From Streptantibioticus parmotrematis (GTDB lineage Bacteria > Actinomycetota > Actinomycetes > Streptomycetales > Streptomycetaceae): 64,000 nucleotides of DNA. Both the position numbers and the translations under genes were made by a program. Under the pieces are notes generated by a model, which worked only from the letters and a program-made list of their open reading frames with translations, was not told the origin of the DNA and did not search any database. The stretch is taken from the NCBI RefSeq assembly GCF_019890615.1, contig NZ_JAINVZ010000006.1:186001-250000 (forward strand). Direction: 5' to 3'. Below, in pieces: positions 1 through 8,768 of the stretch; position 1 is the first letter of the stretch; each line of letters begins with the position of its first letter.

Positions 1-405
1 GGTGCCGGTCTCCGCGATGGCGAGCGCGCACCCGGTGACCACACTTCGCACGCCGTCCAGTCGGGCGTGCGTCAGCCCGGGGTCGTCGGTGACCACCTCC
101 ACGCCCTCGGCCCGCGACAGCCACGCGGACGGCAGACCCCCGGGCACGACCACCGCACGCGACCCCCGTTCGGCCAGCAACTCGGCGACCCGCCGCGGGA
201 TCTCCTGCTCGCCGCAGCGGTGCACCCGGGCCCGGTAGTCGGCGAGGCGGGCGGCGAGCAGGTCCAGCGCGCGCGCCGGGTCGTCGTCGGTGTGCGTGGT
301 CCGGTAGTCGCGCGGCACGGCCACGTCCTCGGGGCGCTCCGCCGCGGGCACGTCGGCCAGCGCCCGGCGGATCCGCCCCAGCACGACGTCACGGCCGCCG
401 CTCAT
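1..405 (-). CDS. lutC: LutC/YkgG-family lactate utilization protein, 5' part only
   Basis: This is the N-terminal 135 codons of the third subunit of the L-lactate oxidation complex LutABC; the rest lies beyond the window edge. The reading frame begins MSGGRDVVLGRIRRAL and reaches a conserved AIAETGT segment at the edge, typical of the LUD domain (DUF162). The ATG at 405 overlaps the lutB stop as ATGA, so translation is probably coupled. LutC is a small non-iron-sulfur LUD-domain protein that works with LutB and LutA in converting L-lactate to pyruvate. The identification rests on both the sequence and the A-B-C order. Confidence 0.9.
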   Translation of the reverse strand, partial: MSGGRDVVLGRIRRALADVPAAERPEDVAVPRDYRTTHTDDDPARALDLLAARLADYRARVHRCGEQEIPRRVAELLAERGSRAVVVPGGLPSAWLSRAEGVEVVTDDPGLTHARLDGVRSVVTGCALAIAETGT

Positions 406-1889
406 TCCCGCTCCCCTTTCGCCGCACGGTGACGGGCCCACCAGTCGCGGAACGGCTCCGGAGGCACGGCGGGCAGGTCACGGCTGTCGCTCCACGCCCT
501 CGCCGGCCCTGGCAGCACCCGCAGCCGCGACGGATGCAGGCGCCGGGTGCGCGAGGCCAGCCGTTCCCCGGCGCGCAGGGCCCGCGGATGATCGAACGTC
601 CAGCGGGCGGCCCGCATCGCGGCCCGTTCGGCGGCGTGGCCCTTGGCCGGCTTGATGGTGACGCGGGCCCCGTGCCGGGTCACCCGCCCGCCCTCGACGA
701 CGCGTTCCCGCAGGTGCACCAGGACCTCCGGGATGTCGATGGCGACCGGACAGACCTCGTAGCAGGCCCCGCACAACGAGGACGCGTACGGCAGCGAGGC
801 GTCCAACGGGTCCGTCACGCCGCGCAGTTGGGGAGTGAGGATCGCGCCGATCGGCCCCGGGTACGCCGAGCCGTACGCGTGGCCGCCCGCCCGTTCGTAG
901 ACCGGGCAGACGTTGAGGCAGGCCGAGCAGCGGATACAGCGCAGCGCCTGCCGTCCCACGGTGTCCGCGAGCGCGTCGGTGCGGCCGTTGTCGAGCAGCA
1001 CCAGGTGGAAGGCGCGCGGCCCGTCGCCGTCCGTGGTGCCGGTCCAGGTCGTGGTGTACGGGTTCATCCGCTCGGCGGTCGAGGAGCGCGGCAGCAACTG
1101 GAGGAAGACCTCCAGGTCGCGCCAGGTCGGCACGATCTTCTCGATGCCGACGACCGAGATCAGGGTGTCCGGCAGGGTCAGGCACATCCGGCCGTTGCCC
1201 TCGGACTCCAGCACCACCAGCGTCCCGGTCTCCGCGACGAGGAAGTTGGCGCCGCTGACGCCCACCTTGGCGCGCAGGAACTTCTCGCGCAGGTGCAGCC
1301 GCGCCGCCTCGGCCAGTTCCGCGGGGTCGTCGCCGAGCGCCTCGGGCGCGGGGCGGCCCCAGGCGGCCATCTCGCGGCGGAAGATGTCGCGGATCTCGCC
1401 GCGGTTGCGATGGATCGCCGGGACCAGGATGTGCGAGGGGCGGTCGTGGCCCAACTGCACGATCAGCTCGGCCAGATCGGTCTCGTACGCCCGGATGCCC
1501 TCGGCCTCCAGCGCGGCGTTGAGCCCCGTCTCCTGGGTGGCCATCGACTTGACCTTGACCACCTCGCGCTCACCGGTCCGCTTGACCAGGCCGGCGACGA
1601 TCCGGTTGGCCTCGGCGGCGTCGGCCGCCCAGTGGACGGTCCCGCCGGCCTCGGTGACGGCGGCCTCCGCCTGGAGGAGGTAGTGGTCGAGGTGGCGCAG
1701 GGTGCGGTTCTTGACGGCCGCGCCCGCCGCGCGCAGGCGCTGCCAGTCGTCGAGTTCGGCGACGGCGGTGGCGCGCTTGGCGCGGATCGTGTGGGTGGCG
1801 TGCCGCAGGTTGCCGCGCAGCCGCTGGTCGCGGGTCGCGCGCTCGGCGGCCCGGGGGAAGGCGGGCATGCCCAGGTCGGTGCGGCTCAT
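402..1889 (-). CDS. lutB: LutB iron-sulfur lactate utilization protein
   Basis: The protein has 495 residues and is the electron-transferring subunit of cytoplasmic lactate oxidation. A LUD domain fills the first two thirds, and two ferredoxin-like clusters follow, CIRCSACLNVCPVY and CGACYEVCPVAIDIP, which should bind two 4Fe-4S centres. A longer open frame exists upstream, but the start is placed at ATG 1889 because the family begins near MSRTDLGMPAFP and this ATG overlaps the lutA stop as ATGA. It sits between lutA and lutC in one operon on the minus strand. Length and motifs are normal for the family. Confidence 0.95.
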   Translation of the reverse strand: MSRTDLGMPAFPRAAERATRDQRLRGNLRHATHTIRAKRATAVAELDDWQRLRAAGAAVKNRTLRHLDHYLLQAEAAVTEAGGTVHWAADAAEANRIVAGLVKRTGEREVVKVKSMATQETGLNAALEAEGIRAYETDLAELIVQLGHDRPSHILVPAIHRNRGEIRDIFRREMAAWGRPAPEALGDDPAELAEAARLHLREKFLRAKVGVSGANFLVAETGTLVVLESEGNGRMCLTLPDTLISVVGIEKIVPTWRDLEVFLQLLPRSSTAERMNPYTTTWTGTTDGDGPRAFHLVLLDNGRTDALADTVGRQALRCIRCSACLNVCPVYERAGGHAYGSAYPGPIGAILTPQLRGVTDPLDASLPYASSLCGACYEVCPVAIDIPEVLVHLRERVVEGGRVTRHGARVTIKPAKGHAAERAAMRAARWTFDHPRALRAGERLASRTRRLHPSRLRVLPGPARAWSDSRDLPAVPPEPFRDWWARHRAAKGERE

Positions 1890-2665
1890 CGCCGGAACCC
1901 TTCCGCCGTCCGCGACGGCGCGTCGGCCTCGGTGCGCGCCAGGATCTCCGCCAGGTGCATCACCCGCGGGCCGCGGCCGGTGCGAGCGATGGTGCCGCCG
2001 ATGTGGGTGAGGCAGGAGTTGTCCGCGGCGCACAGCACCTCGGCGCCGGTCGCCACCGCGTCCGCGACCTTGTCGGCGCCCATCGCGGAGGAGACGGCCG
2101 CGTTCTTGACCGCGAACGTCCCGCCGAACCCGCAGCACTCCTGCGCCCCCGCCAACTCCCGCAGTTCCAGGCCCTCGACGGCCCGCAGCAGCCGCAGCGG
2201 GCGGTCGCCCACCCGCAGCACGCGCAGGGAGTGGCAGGTGGGGTGGTAGGCCACCGAGTGCGGGAAGTACGCGCCGACGTCCGTCACCCCGAGCACGTCC
2301 ACCAGGAACTCCGTCAGCTCACGGACCTTCGGCACCGCCTCGGCCGCCAGCTCCGCCAGTTCGCCGCCGCGCCCCTCGGCTACGGCGCGCTCACCGAGGC
2401 GCGGATAGTTCTCCCGCACCATCGCGGCACACGATCCCGACGGCGTGACCACGTACTCGTAGGGCGCGAACACTCGTGCGAAACGGCGCAGCAGCGGCTC
2501 GGTCTCGTGCCGGTACCCGGTGTTGTACTGGATCTGGCCGCAGCAGGACTGGCCCGCGGGGAAGTCCACCTGGACGCCGAGCCGTTCCAGCAGGGTCACC
2601 GTGGCCCGGCCGGTGCCGGGGAAGAGCGCGTCGTTGACGCAGGTGATGAAGAGCGCTACGCGCAC
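1886..2665 (-). CDS. lutA: LutA (Fe-S)-binding lactate oxidation subunit
   Basis: The protein has 259 residues and two cysteine-rich CCG domains (SCCGQIQYNTG near residue 40, ECCGFGGTF near 175), plus single conserved cysteines in PSGSCAAM and DNSCLTHIGG. This matches LutA/GlpC-like proteins that carry unusual 4Fe-4S clusters of the heterodisulfide-reductase type. It is the first gene of lutABC and begins at ATG 2665. Only 57 bp separate it from the end of the P450 gene upstream, so the operon may be read through from there or have a promoter inside the P450 coding sequence. No lactate permease gene lies next to it in the window. Confidence 0.95.
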   Translation of the reverse strand: MRVALFITCVNDALFPGTGRATVTLLERLGVQVDFPAGQSCCGQIQYNTGYRHETEPLLRRFARVFAPYEYVVTPSGSCAAMVRENYPRLGERAVAEGRGGELAELAAEAVPKVRELTEFLVDVLGVTDVGAYFPHSVAYHPTCHSLRVLRVGDRPLRLLRAVEGLELRELAGAQECCGFGGTFAVKNAAVSSAMGADKVADAVATGAEVLCAADNSCLTHIGGTIARTGRGPRVMHLAEILARTEADAPSRTAEGFRR

Positions 2666-2722
2666 GCCGCCTCCGCCGGTCGGACCTGTCCGTCCGCCTC
2701 ATCCTGCCCCACGCGCCGCCCG

Positions 2723-4024
2723 TCACACAGCGGGCTCGCCCAGCAGCACCGGCAGCCGTTCCGTGCTGTTGGTGACCACCGTGGGCATCGGCGTCAGGTC
2801 CGCGAGCGGCACGGCGGGGGTCAGCGCCGGGAACCGCTCGAAGAGCGCGGCGAGCGCGATCTCGGCCTGCAGCCTGGCCAGCGGCGCGCCCAGGCAGAAG
2901 TGCGGACCGTGCCCGAGCGAGAGGTGCCGCGGCGCCGCCGCGGCCGGATCGAAGCGCGCGGCGCGCTCGCCGTACTCCGCCGGATCGCGGCCCGCCGCCA
3001 TGTACGAGGCGAGGATCGCGTCGCCCTGGCGCAGCGTCACCCCGTCGATCTCCAGGTCCTCGGTGGCGTAGCGCAACGGGAAGTGGGCCACCGGCGAGTC
3101 CCAGCGCAACGTCTCCTCGACCACCGCGCTCCACGGCAGTTCACCGCGCATGGCGGACGCGCGCGCCGCGGGATGGGCGAACAGCGCGCGGACGGTGTTG
3201 GTGATCAGGTTCAGCATCGTCTCGTGGCCCGCGATGAACATCAGCAGCACGGTGCCGAACAGCTCCTGCTCGCTGAGGCGTTCACCGTCGCCGTGCCCAT
3301 CGGGGTCGGCGGCGCGGGCCGCGATGAGCGCGCTGGTCAGGTCGTCGCCCGGCTCGCGCCGCCGCAACGCGATCAACTCGCCCAGCATCCGGTCGAGTCC
3401 CTCCCGGCGGGCCGCCGCGCTCTCGGGGGTGTCCGAAACGCGGACGAGGGCGTGCGTGAGGGCGTGCAGCCGGTGGCGCAGGGAGGCGGGGAGTCCGATC
3501 AGCTCGCAGATCACGTCCAGCGGCAGCGGGTACGCGAAGACCTCCCGCAAGTCGACCGGTTCGGGCGGCAGTTGGGCCATCCGGTCCAGCAGGTCGTGTG
3601 CGAGAGAGACGATCCTCGGTCGCAGGGCCTCGATCCTGCGCGGGGTGAACGCCTGCGACACCAGACCGCGCAGCCTGCGGTGGCCGGCGCCGTCCGCGGT
3701 GGTCATCGCCCGCACCGCGACGATGGCGGTCAGCGGCCACTCGCCCGGTACTTCACCACGGTTCCAGGCGGCCCAGTGCCGGATGTCCTTGGAGACCCGC
3801 GGATCGGTCAGCACGGTCTGGAGCGTGCGGTACCGGGTGACCGCCCAGGCCCGCACGCCGCCCGGCAGTTCCACGGCGACCAGAGGCCCGATCGCGCGCA
3901 GCCGCTCGTTCTCACCGTGCCGGTCGCGCCCGAGAGGGTCGAGCCGGTACGAGGCCGGAGGCGCGGGATCTCCACCGTGCGCGACGGGGCAGGCTGCCGG
4001 GGTGTCGGTCCACGCGCTGTCCAT
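2723..4024 (-). CDS. Cytochrome P450
   Basis: This is a 433-residue soluble bacterial P450. The I-helix oxygen-activation motif is AGHET, the K-helix motif is EETLRW (ExxR), and the haem loop is [10 protein letters not shown] with the axial thiolate predicted at Cys377. Overall it resembles the CYP107 group of actinobacteria, but the subfamily and substrate cannot be fixed by eye. No ferredoxin or ferredoxin reductase gene is adjacent, so redox partners must come from elsewhere. It lies upstream of lutABC on the same strand and downstream of the large palindromic element, which may affect its transcription. Confidence 0.95.
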   Translation of the reverse strand: MDSAWTDTPAACPVAHGGDPAPPASYRLDPLGRDRHGENERLRAIGPLVAVELPGGVRAWAVTRYRTLQTVLTDPRVSKDIRHWAAWNRGEVPGEWPLTAIVAVRAMTTADGAGHRRLRGLVSQAFTPRRIEALRPRIVSLAHDLLDRMAQLPPEPVDLREVFAYPLPLDVICELIGLPASLRHRLHALTHALVRVSDTPESAAARREGLDRMLGELIALRRREPGDDLTSALIAARAADPDGHGDGERLSEQELFGTVLLMFIAGHETMLNLITNTVRALFAHPAARASAMRGELPWSAVVEETLRWDSPVAHFPLRYATEDLEIDGVTLRQGDAILASYMAAGRDPAEYGERAARFDPAAAAPRHLSLGHGPHFCLGAPLARLQAEIALAALFERFPALTPAVPLADLTPMPTVVTNSTERLPVLLGEPAV

Positions 4025-4093
4025 GTCTGCACCGCATCAGGGGGCGGGGCGGGGGTCAAGACGAGAACCGGCCTGCTGGGCGTGGTGGGCCGG

Positions 4094-4453
4094 GCCTCGG
4101 ATGCGGAGTGTTACTTCTGCGCCGCTGCGCGGCTTGAGGGGGCGGAGGCGGGGGGCCATCGGTGCTGCGCACCTGCCTTCGACACCCGGTCGCTTCGCGC
4201 CCGGGCCCGGCTTACGGGGTCCGAGGGCGAGGGTGGTTGGCGGATTAGTTGCTTCACCCTTGTCTCCGGCAACGAGTTGTCACCGCTAGGTACTTGTCGG
4301 AGACAACGGCGAGACAACTAATCCGCCAACCCATACTGCCCTGCGGGCGCGCAGCGACCGGGTATCGAAGGCAGGTGCGCAGCACCGTGGGCACCCCGCC
4401 TCCGCCCCCTCAAGCCGCGAAGCGGCGCAGAAGTAACACTCCGGCCTCAGGCC
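4094..4453. repeat. Large imperfect inverted repeat (REP/MITE-like element)
   Basis: The region between the P450 and the flavin monooxygenase is a near-palindrome. The outer left arm (about 4105-4202) and outer right arm (about 4345-4443) match as reverse complements at roughly 94 percent by eye. They start with GTGTTACTTCTGCGCC on the left and end with GGCGCAGAAGTAACAC on the right. An inner pair, GGTTGGCGGATTAGTTG (about 4233-4250) and CAACTAATCCGCCAACC (about 4316-4332), follows. The centre carries TTGTCTCCG and CGGAGACAA flanking GTTGTCACCGCTAGGTAC. About 29 bp on the left and 12 bp on the right, between outer and inner arms, do not match. The right end reaches the stop codon of the neighbouring gene. 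I find no transposase and no clear target duplication. Confidence 0.85.
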
Positions 4454-5559
4454 GCCGAGCCGACCCCGGGCTCCGCGAGCAACGCCGTGATCTCCCGAAC
4501 CGCCTCCCGCCCAGCCCGGTTCGCCCCGATCGTGCTGGCAGAACCCCCATAGCCGATCAGATGGATCCGCGGATCCTTCGCCACCCGCGTGCCCTCCATC
4601 CGCACACCCCCGCCCGGCTCGCGCAGCCGCAGCGGCGCGAGGTGGTCGAGTGCGGCGCGGAAGCCGGTGGCCCACAGGATCACGTCGGCCTCGACCCGCC
4701 GTCCGTCGTCCCACTCCACCCCCTCGGGCGTGACGCGGTCGAACATCGGCAACCGCTCCAGCACCCCGGACGCCCGTGCCGCTTCGATCTGCGGGGTGAG
4801 CGGCAGGCCGGTCGCGCTGACCACGCTGGCCGGCGGCAGCCCCCGTGCCACCCGCTCCTCCACCCGCGCTACGGCGGACCGCCCGCGGTCGGCGTCGAAG
4901 GGGCCGGGCACGAAGACCGGCGGCCTGCGGGTGACCCAGGTGGTCGAGGCCGCGACACCGGCCAGTTCCATCAGGTGCTGGGTGCCGGACGCGCCGCCGC
5001 CCACGACGACGACCCGCCGTCCCGCGAACTCCTGGGGCCCGCGGTACCGCGCGGTGTGCAACTGCCGCCCGCGGAACGTCTCCTGGCCCGGGTAGTGCGG
5101 CCAGAAGGGACGGTCCCAGGTGCCCGTCGCGTTGATCAGGACCCGCGTGGACCAGGCCCCCGCGTCCGTCTCGACCAGGAGCCTGCCGCCGGGTGCGCCC
5201 GGTTCCGCCTCGCGTACCGCGCAGACGTCCACCGGCCGCCGCACCCGCAGGTCGAAGGCGTCCTCGTACGCCGCGAAGTACCGGGAGACCACCTCGGCGG
5301 CGGGGCGGGCGGCGTCGCCGTCCTCCAGTCGCATCCCCGGCAGGTCGTGGACGCGGTGCGCCTTGCCGTAGGTCAGCGTCGGCCAGCGGTACTGCCAGGC
5401 GCCGCCGGGGCCGGGGGAGTGGTCCAGGACGACGAAGCCGGAGCCGGGACGCAGCCCGGCACGCCGCAGGAAGTAGGCCGCCGACAGCCCGGCCTGCCCC
5501 GCTCCCGCGACCACCACGTCGACCTCGGCGGCCTCACTCGTCACAGCGAAGTAGTTCAC
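4447..5559 (-). CDS. Flavin-dependent monooxygenase, NAD(P)/FAD-binding (FMO/CzcO type)
   Basis: The 370-residue protein has an FAD-binding Rossmann motif near residue 15 (VVVAGAGQAGLS), a second NADP-type Rossmann motif near the middle (VVVVGGGASGTQHL), and a C-terminal ATGF motif (LWATGFRAALDHL). This is the layout of single-component class B flavin monooxygenases and related oxidoreductases; the substrate is unknown. The start is GTG 5559, and a second GTG lies 15 bp downstream. No convincing ribosome-binding site precedes either, and a TACAAT hexamer sits just upstream, so the transcript may be nearly leaderless. It lies 69 bp downstream of ssuD on the same strand, which makes a role in organosulfur oxidation conceivable but unproven. 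Confidence 0.88.
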   Translation of the reverse strand: MNYFAVTSEAAEVDVVVAGAGQAGLSAAYFLRRAGLRPGSGFVVLDHSPGPGGAWQYRWPTLTYGKAHRVHDLPGMRLEDGDAARPAAEVVSRYFAAYEDAFDLRVRRPVDVCAVREAEPGAPGGRLLVETDAGAWSTRVLINATGTWDRPFWPHYPGQETFRGRQLHTARYRGPQEFAGRRVVVVGGGASGTQHLMELAGVAASTTWVTRRPPVFVPGPFDADRGRSAVARVEERVARGLPPASVVSATGLPLTPQIEAARASGVLERLPMFDRVTPEGVEWDDGRRVEADVILWATGFRAALDHLAPLRLREPGGGVRMEGTRVAKDPRIHLIGYGGSASTIGANRAGREAVREITALLAEPGVGSAA

Positions 5560-5560
5560 G

Positions 5561-5587
5561 ATTGTACGAACGCGGGGCTCCCTCCAA
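5561..5587 (-). promoter_or_regulatory. Possible promoter of the flavin monooxygenase gene
   Basis: On the minus strand a TACAAT hexamer (5566-5561) lies 1 bp upstream of the GTG start. A TTGGAG hexamer (5587-5582) lies 15 bp before it. The -10 match is good, but the spacer is short and no transcription data are available, so this is only a suggestion that the gene has its own near-leaderless promoter. Confidence 0.3.
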
Positions 5588-5628
5588 CCCTTCCCGAGGA
5601 CGCCCCCACTCCGAAGGCCCCGGCCGCT

Positions 5629-6798
5629 TCAGCGCCCGCTCGCCACCAGCAGCGGTGCCGGGACCCGCGGTGCCGCGTCGGCGGCGGGGCCGGTCAGCCC
5701 GCGGGAGGCCAGCTCGGGCGTGACGCCCTCGCCGAACCAGTACGCCTCCTCCAGGTGCGGGTAGCCGGACAGGACGAAGTGGTCGACGCCCAGCGCGTGG
5801 TACTCCTCGATCCGGTCGGCGACCTCCGTGTGGCTGCCCACCAGCGCCGTCCCCGCACCGCCGCGCACCAGACCCACTCCCGCCCACAGGTTCGGCGCGA
5901 TCTCCAGCTGGTCGCGGGAACCGCCGTGCAGCGCCAGCATCCGCTGCTGGCCCACCGACTCGCTGCGGCCGAGCGCCTGCTGCGCGGCGGCCACCGTGGC
6001 GTCGTCGAGGTCGTCGAGCAGCCGGTCCGCCGCGGCCCAGGCGTCGCGGGCGGAGTCCCGGGAGATGACGTGCAGCCGGATGCCGAAGCGCACATCGCGC
6101 CCTTCGCGTTCGGCCAGCTCCCGGATCCAGGTGATCTTGCGCCGGACCTGCTCGGGCGGCTCGCCCCAGGTCAGGTAGACGTCCGCGTTGCGGGCGGCGA
6201 CCGGTCCCGCGGCCGCCGAGGATCCGCCGAAGAAGATCTCGGGAAGCGGGTCGGGCGGCAGCGCGGTCAGCCCGCCGTCCACCTGGTAGTGCTCGCCGTG
6301 GAAGTCGAACGGCCCGCCCTGCCACACTCCCCGGACGATCCGCAGGAACTCGTCGGTGCGGGCGTAGCGCTGGTCGTGGTCGAGGTGGTCGCCGAAGCGC
6401 CGCTGCTCCACGGAGTCGCCGCCGGTCACCACGTTGAGCAACAGCCGCCCGCGGGTGAGGCGTTGATAGGTGGACGCCATCTGCGCGGCGAGCACCGGTG
6501 AGATCACGCCCGGCCGGAACGCGACCAGGAACTTCAGGCGTTCGGTGTGCTGGGAGAGGGCCACCGTCGTCAGCCAGGCGTCCTCGCACCAGGTGCCGGT
6601 GGGCGTCAGCACCGCCTCGAAGCCGAGTCGTTCCGCCGCCTTGGCGATCTGGGCGAGGTACTCGACGTCCGGGGCGCGCACCCCGGCGGGCAGGGCGGGC
6701 CGGGGGCGGCCGGTGCCGTTGTCGGTGTAGGCGTGCCGGTCCACCAGGGTGCGGCCGTCGCCGCCGGTGGGCAGGAACCAGTGCAGGTGTACGGACAT
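5629..6798 (-). CDS. ssuD: FMNH2-dependent alkanesulfonate monooxygenase SsuD
   Basis: The protein has 389 residues and belongs to the bacterial luciferase-like monooxygenases. It should cleave C1-C14 alkanesulfonates to aldehyde and sulfite using FMNH2 from a partner reductase. Recognisable SsuD features are the N-terminal HWFLPTGGDGR, the central LLLNVVTGGDS and the C-terminal FVLSGYPHLEEAYWFGEGV. The start is ATG 6798, because the open frame continues far upstream only as an overlap with ssuA. It is the last ssu gene of the operon, 44 bp after ssuA. No ssuE reductase is in the cluster; the flavin reductase at 33.8 kb is a possible but unproven partner. Confidence 0.95.
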   Translation of the reverse strand: MSVHLHWFLPTGGDGRTLVDRHAYTDNGTGRPRPALPAGVRAPDVEYLAQIAKAAERLGFEAVLTPTGTWCEDAWLTTVALSQHTERLKFLVAFRPGVISPVLAAQMASTYQRLTRGRLLLNVVTGGDSVEQRRFGDHLDHDQRYARTDEFLRIVRGVWQGGPFDFHGEHYQVDGGLTALPPDPLPEIFFGGSSAAAGPVAARNADVYLTWGEPPEQVRRKITWIRELAEREGRDVRFGIRLHVISRDSARDAWAAADRLLDDLDDATVAAAQQALGRSESVGQQRMLALHGGSRDQLEIAPNLWAGVGLVRGGAGTALVGSHTEVADRIEEYHALGVDHFVLSGYPHLEEAYWFGEGVTPELASRGLTGPAADAAPRVPAPLLVASGR

Positions 6799-6842
6799 GT
6801 GCGCAGGTCTCGATTCGGTCGTCCGGGGCGGGGGCTCGGCGG

Positions 6843-7880
6843 TCAGGATCCGGAGGCGGCGCGCGGCGGCGTGGTGGACGGCGGAAGGCCGGTGTTGTAC
6901 CGGGTGTCCACGAACTTGGAGAAGTCCACGGTGCCCGGGATCAGCTTCAACTGGCTGAAGGTGTCGGCGATGCGCTGCTCGGAGGCGACGGCGGCCTGGT
7001 CCACGGCGACCGTCACCGTGGTGCCCTGGGAGCGGCGCACCGCGTCGAGGGCGACCGGGTAGGACAGGCCGGTGTCCTCGGCCCATGCCTTCGCCCACTG
7101 CTCGGGGTGCTCGTCCGCCCACGACTGCGCCTTGCGCAGTCGCTGGAGGTAGTCGGCGATCGCTGCGGCCTTCGCCTTGTCGGCCAGTGCGGAGGGCGAA
7201 GCCACTTCGAAGCTGAGCCCGTTGGCGATGCCCTGTCCGGTCGCCAGGACGCGGGCGTGCTCGTCGGCGACGACCTGGGAGGTGTACGGGTCCCAGATCG
7301 CCCAGGCGTCCACCTTGTGCTGGGTGAACGCGGCAAGTGCGTCGGCGGGTTGCAGGTAGTCGAACGTCACGTCGGACGGGGACAGGCCCGCCGAACGCAG
7401 CGCGGCCACCAGCGTGTAGTTCGACGAGCTGCCCTGCGCGACGGCGACCGACTTGCCCTTCAGGTCCTTCAGCGACTTCAGCGGCGAGCCCTGCGGCACC
7501 ACGATCGCGTCGCCCGCGGAGGAGGTGTGGGAGGCGGCCACCACGGAGATCTTCGAGTGCGACGCCGCCGCGAACACCGGCGGGGTGTTGCCGACGCCGC
7601 CGAGGTCCACCGCCTTGGCGTTGACCGCCTCCAGCAGCGGTGGCCCGGAGGTGAAGGTGGACCACTTGATCTTGTAGTGCAGGTCTTTCAGTTCGCCGGC
7701 CGCGTCCAGTACGGCCTGCGAACCGCCCTTCTGGTCACCGACGTCGAGCGTGACGCTGCCGGATCCGTCGGTGCGACCGCCGGAGCCGGTCAGGGAATTG
7801 TCGGCCGCGGAGTTCCCGCCGCACGCGGCGGCCAGCACGGCGAGGGGGAGGAGCAGGGCGCCAACGACACGGGATTTCAT
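6843..7880 (-). CDS. ssuA: Aliphatic sulfonate ABC transporter substrate-binding lipoprotein SsuA
   Basis: The 345-residue protein is the extracellular sulfonate-binding component. It begins MKSRVVGALLLPLAVLAAAC, a lipoprotein signal peptide whose lipobox cysteine is followed by a short Ser/Gly-rich linker. The body matches the SsuA/NMT1 periplasmic-binding fold, with VDLGGVGNTPPVFAAA near residue 110 and QHKVDAWAIWDPY near residue 190. It lies between ssuB and ssuD in the same operon, with 93 bp and 44 bp gaps. The wider gap before it could hold an mRNA processing or regulatory site, but I see no clear hairpin there. Confidence 0.95.
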   Translation of the reverse strand: MKSRVVGALLLPLAVLAAACGGNSAADNSLTGSGGRTDGSGSVTLDVGDQKGGSQAVLDAAGELKDLHYKIKWSTFTSGPPLLEAVNAKAVDLGGVGNTPPVFAAASHSKISVVAASHTSSAGDAIVVPQGSPLKSLKDLKGKSVAVAQGSSSNYTLVAALRSAGLSPSDVTFDYLQPADALAAFTQHKVDAWAIWDPYTSQVVADEHARVLATGQGIANGLSFEVASPSALADKAKAAAIADYLQRLRKAQSWADEHPEQWAKAWAEDTGLSYPVALDAVRRSQGTTVTVAVDQAAVASEQRIADTFSQLKLIPGTVDFSKFVDTRYNTGLPPSTTPPRAASGS

Positions 7881-7973
7881 GGGGAGTTCCGTCTCTCTAC
7901 GGGTACGGGTGAGTGCGGTGCGTGAGGGGTGTCGCGCGGGTGTGGGGGCGTGAGCGGCACGCGGGAGGTGAGG

Positions 7974-8768
7974 TCAGGCGGCGCGGTCGTCCGTGGCCGG
8001 CGTCGCGGTCTTCACGTCCAGCCGGTCGAGCAGTGCGGTACGCAGCCAGGTGAACTCCGGGTCCGCCACGTCACGCGGACGCGGCAGGTCCACCGGTGCC
8101 TGGTGGGCGATGACACCATCGCGCATCACCAGCACCCGGTCGGCGAGCAGCAGCGCCTCCTCCACGTCGTGGGTGACCAGCAGCACCGCGCAGCCGCGCC
8201 GCCGCCAGACCTCGGCGACCTGCCGTTGCGCGTTGAGCCGGGTGAGCGCGTCGAGGGCGCCGAACGGTTCGTCGAGCAGCAGCAGATCGGGCTCGCGGAC
8301 CAACGCCCTGGCCAGCGAGGCGCGTTGGGCCTCGCCGCCGGAGAGCGTCTTGGGCCAGGCGTCGGCGCGGTGCTCCAGGGAGACCTCCGCCAGGGCGGCC
8401 ACCGCCGCGTCACGGTCGGGGCGGCCGGGCAGGCCGAGCAGCACGTTGCGCCACACCCGCTTCCACGGCATCAGCCTCGGCGCCTGGAACGCCACCGCGC
8501 GGCGGCGCGGCACCAGGACGGTGCCGTCGATCTCCCGGTCCAGTCCGGCCAGCACCCGCAGCAGGGTGCTCTTGCCGCAGCCGCTGCGGCCGAGCAACGC
8601 GACGAACTCGCCCGGCGCGATCTCCAGGCGCAGCTCGTCCAGCACCGGTCGGTCGCCGAAGCGCCGCGTCAGCCCCTCGACCCGGACGACCGCACCCGGA
8701 TCGGCCGACTCCACCGGCTCGGCGCGTTGGTGACGAGATGTCACTTTCCCGTGAATGTCGGTCGCCAT
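7974..8768 (-). CDS. ssuB: Sulfonate ABC transporter ATP-binding protein SsuB
   Basis: This 264-residue ATPase drives sulfonate import. It shows Walker A GRSGCGKST, the signature LSGGEAQR, Walker B LLLLDEPFGALD and the switch histidine in VTHDVEEAL. The Q-loop region reads AFQAPRLMPWKRVWRNV, as in SsuB/TauB. ATG 8768 overlaps ssuC by 28 bp and has an AAAGG about 11 nt upstream. An alternative GTG at 8744 would overlap the ssuC stop as GTGA and give 256 residues. Either start implies translational coupling with ssuC. Confidence 0.93.
   Translation of the reverse strand: MATDIHGKVTSRHQRAEPVESADPGAVVRVEGLTRRFGDRPVLDELRLEIAPGEFVALLGRSGCGKSTLLRVLAGLDREIDGTVLVPRRRAVAFQAPRLMPWKRVWRNVLLGLPGRPDRDAAVAALAEVSLEHRADAWPKTLSGGEAQRASLARALVREPDLLLLDEPFGALDALTRLNAQRQVAEVWRRRGCAVLLVTHDVEEALLLADRVLVMRDGVIAHQAPVDLPRPRDVADPEFTWLRTALLDRLDVKTATPATDDRAA

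Noticed and set aside
4111-4317. 68-residue frame inside the palindromic element
   Set aside because: It lies in the repeat, matches a mirror frame on the other strand, and has no codon bias or family.
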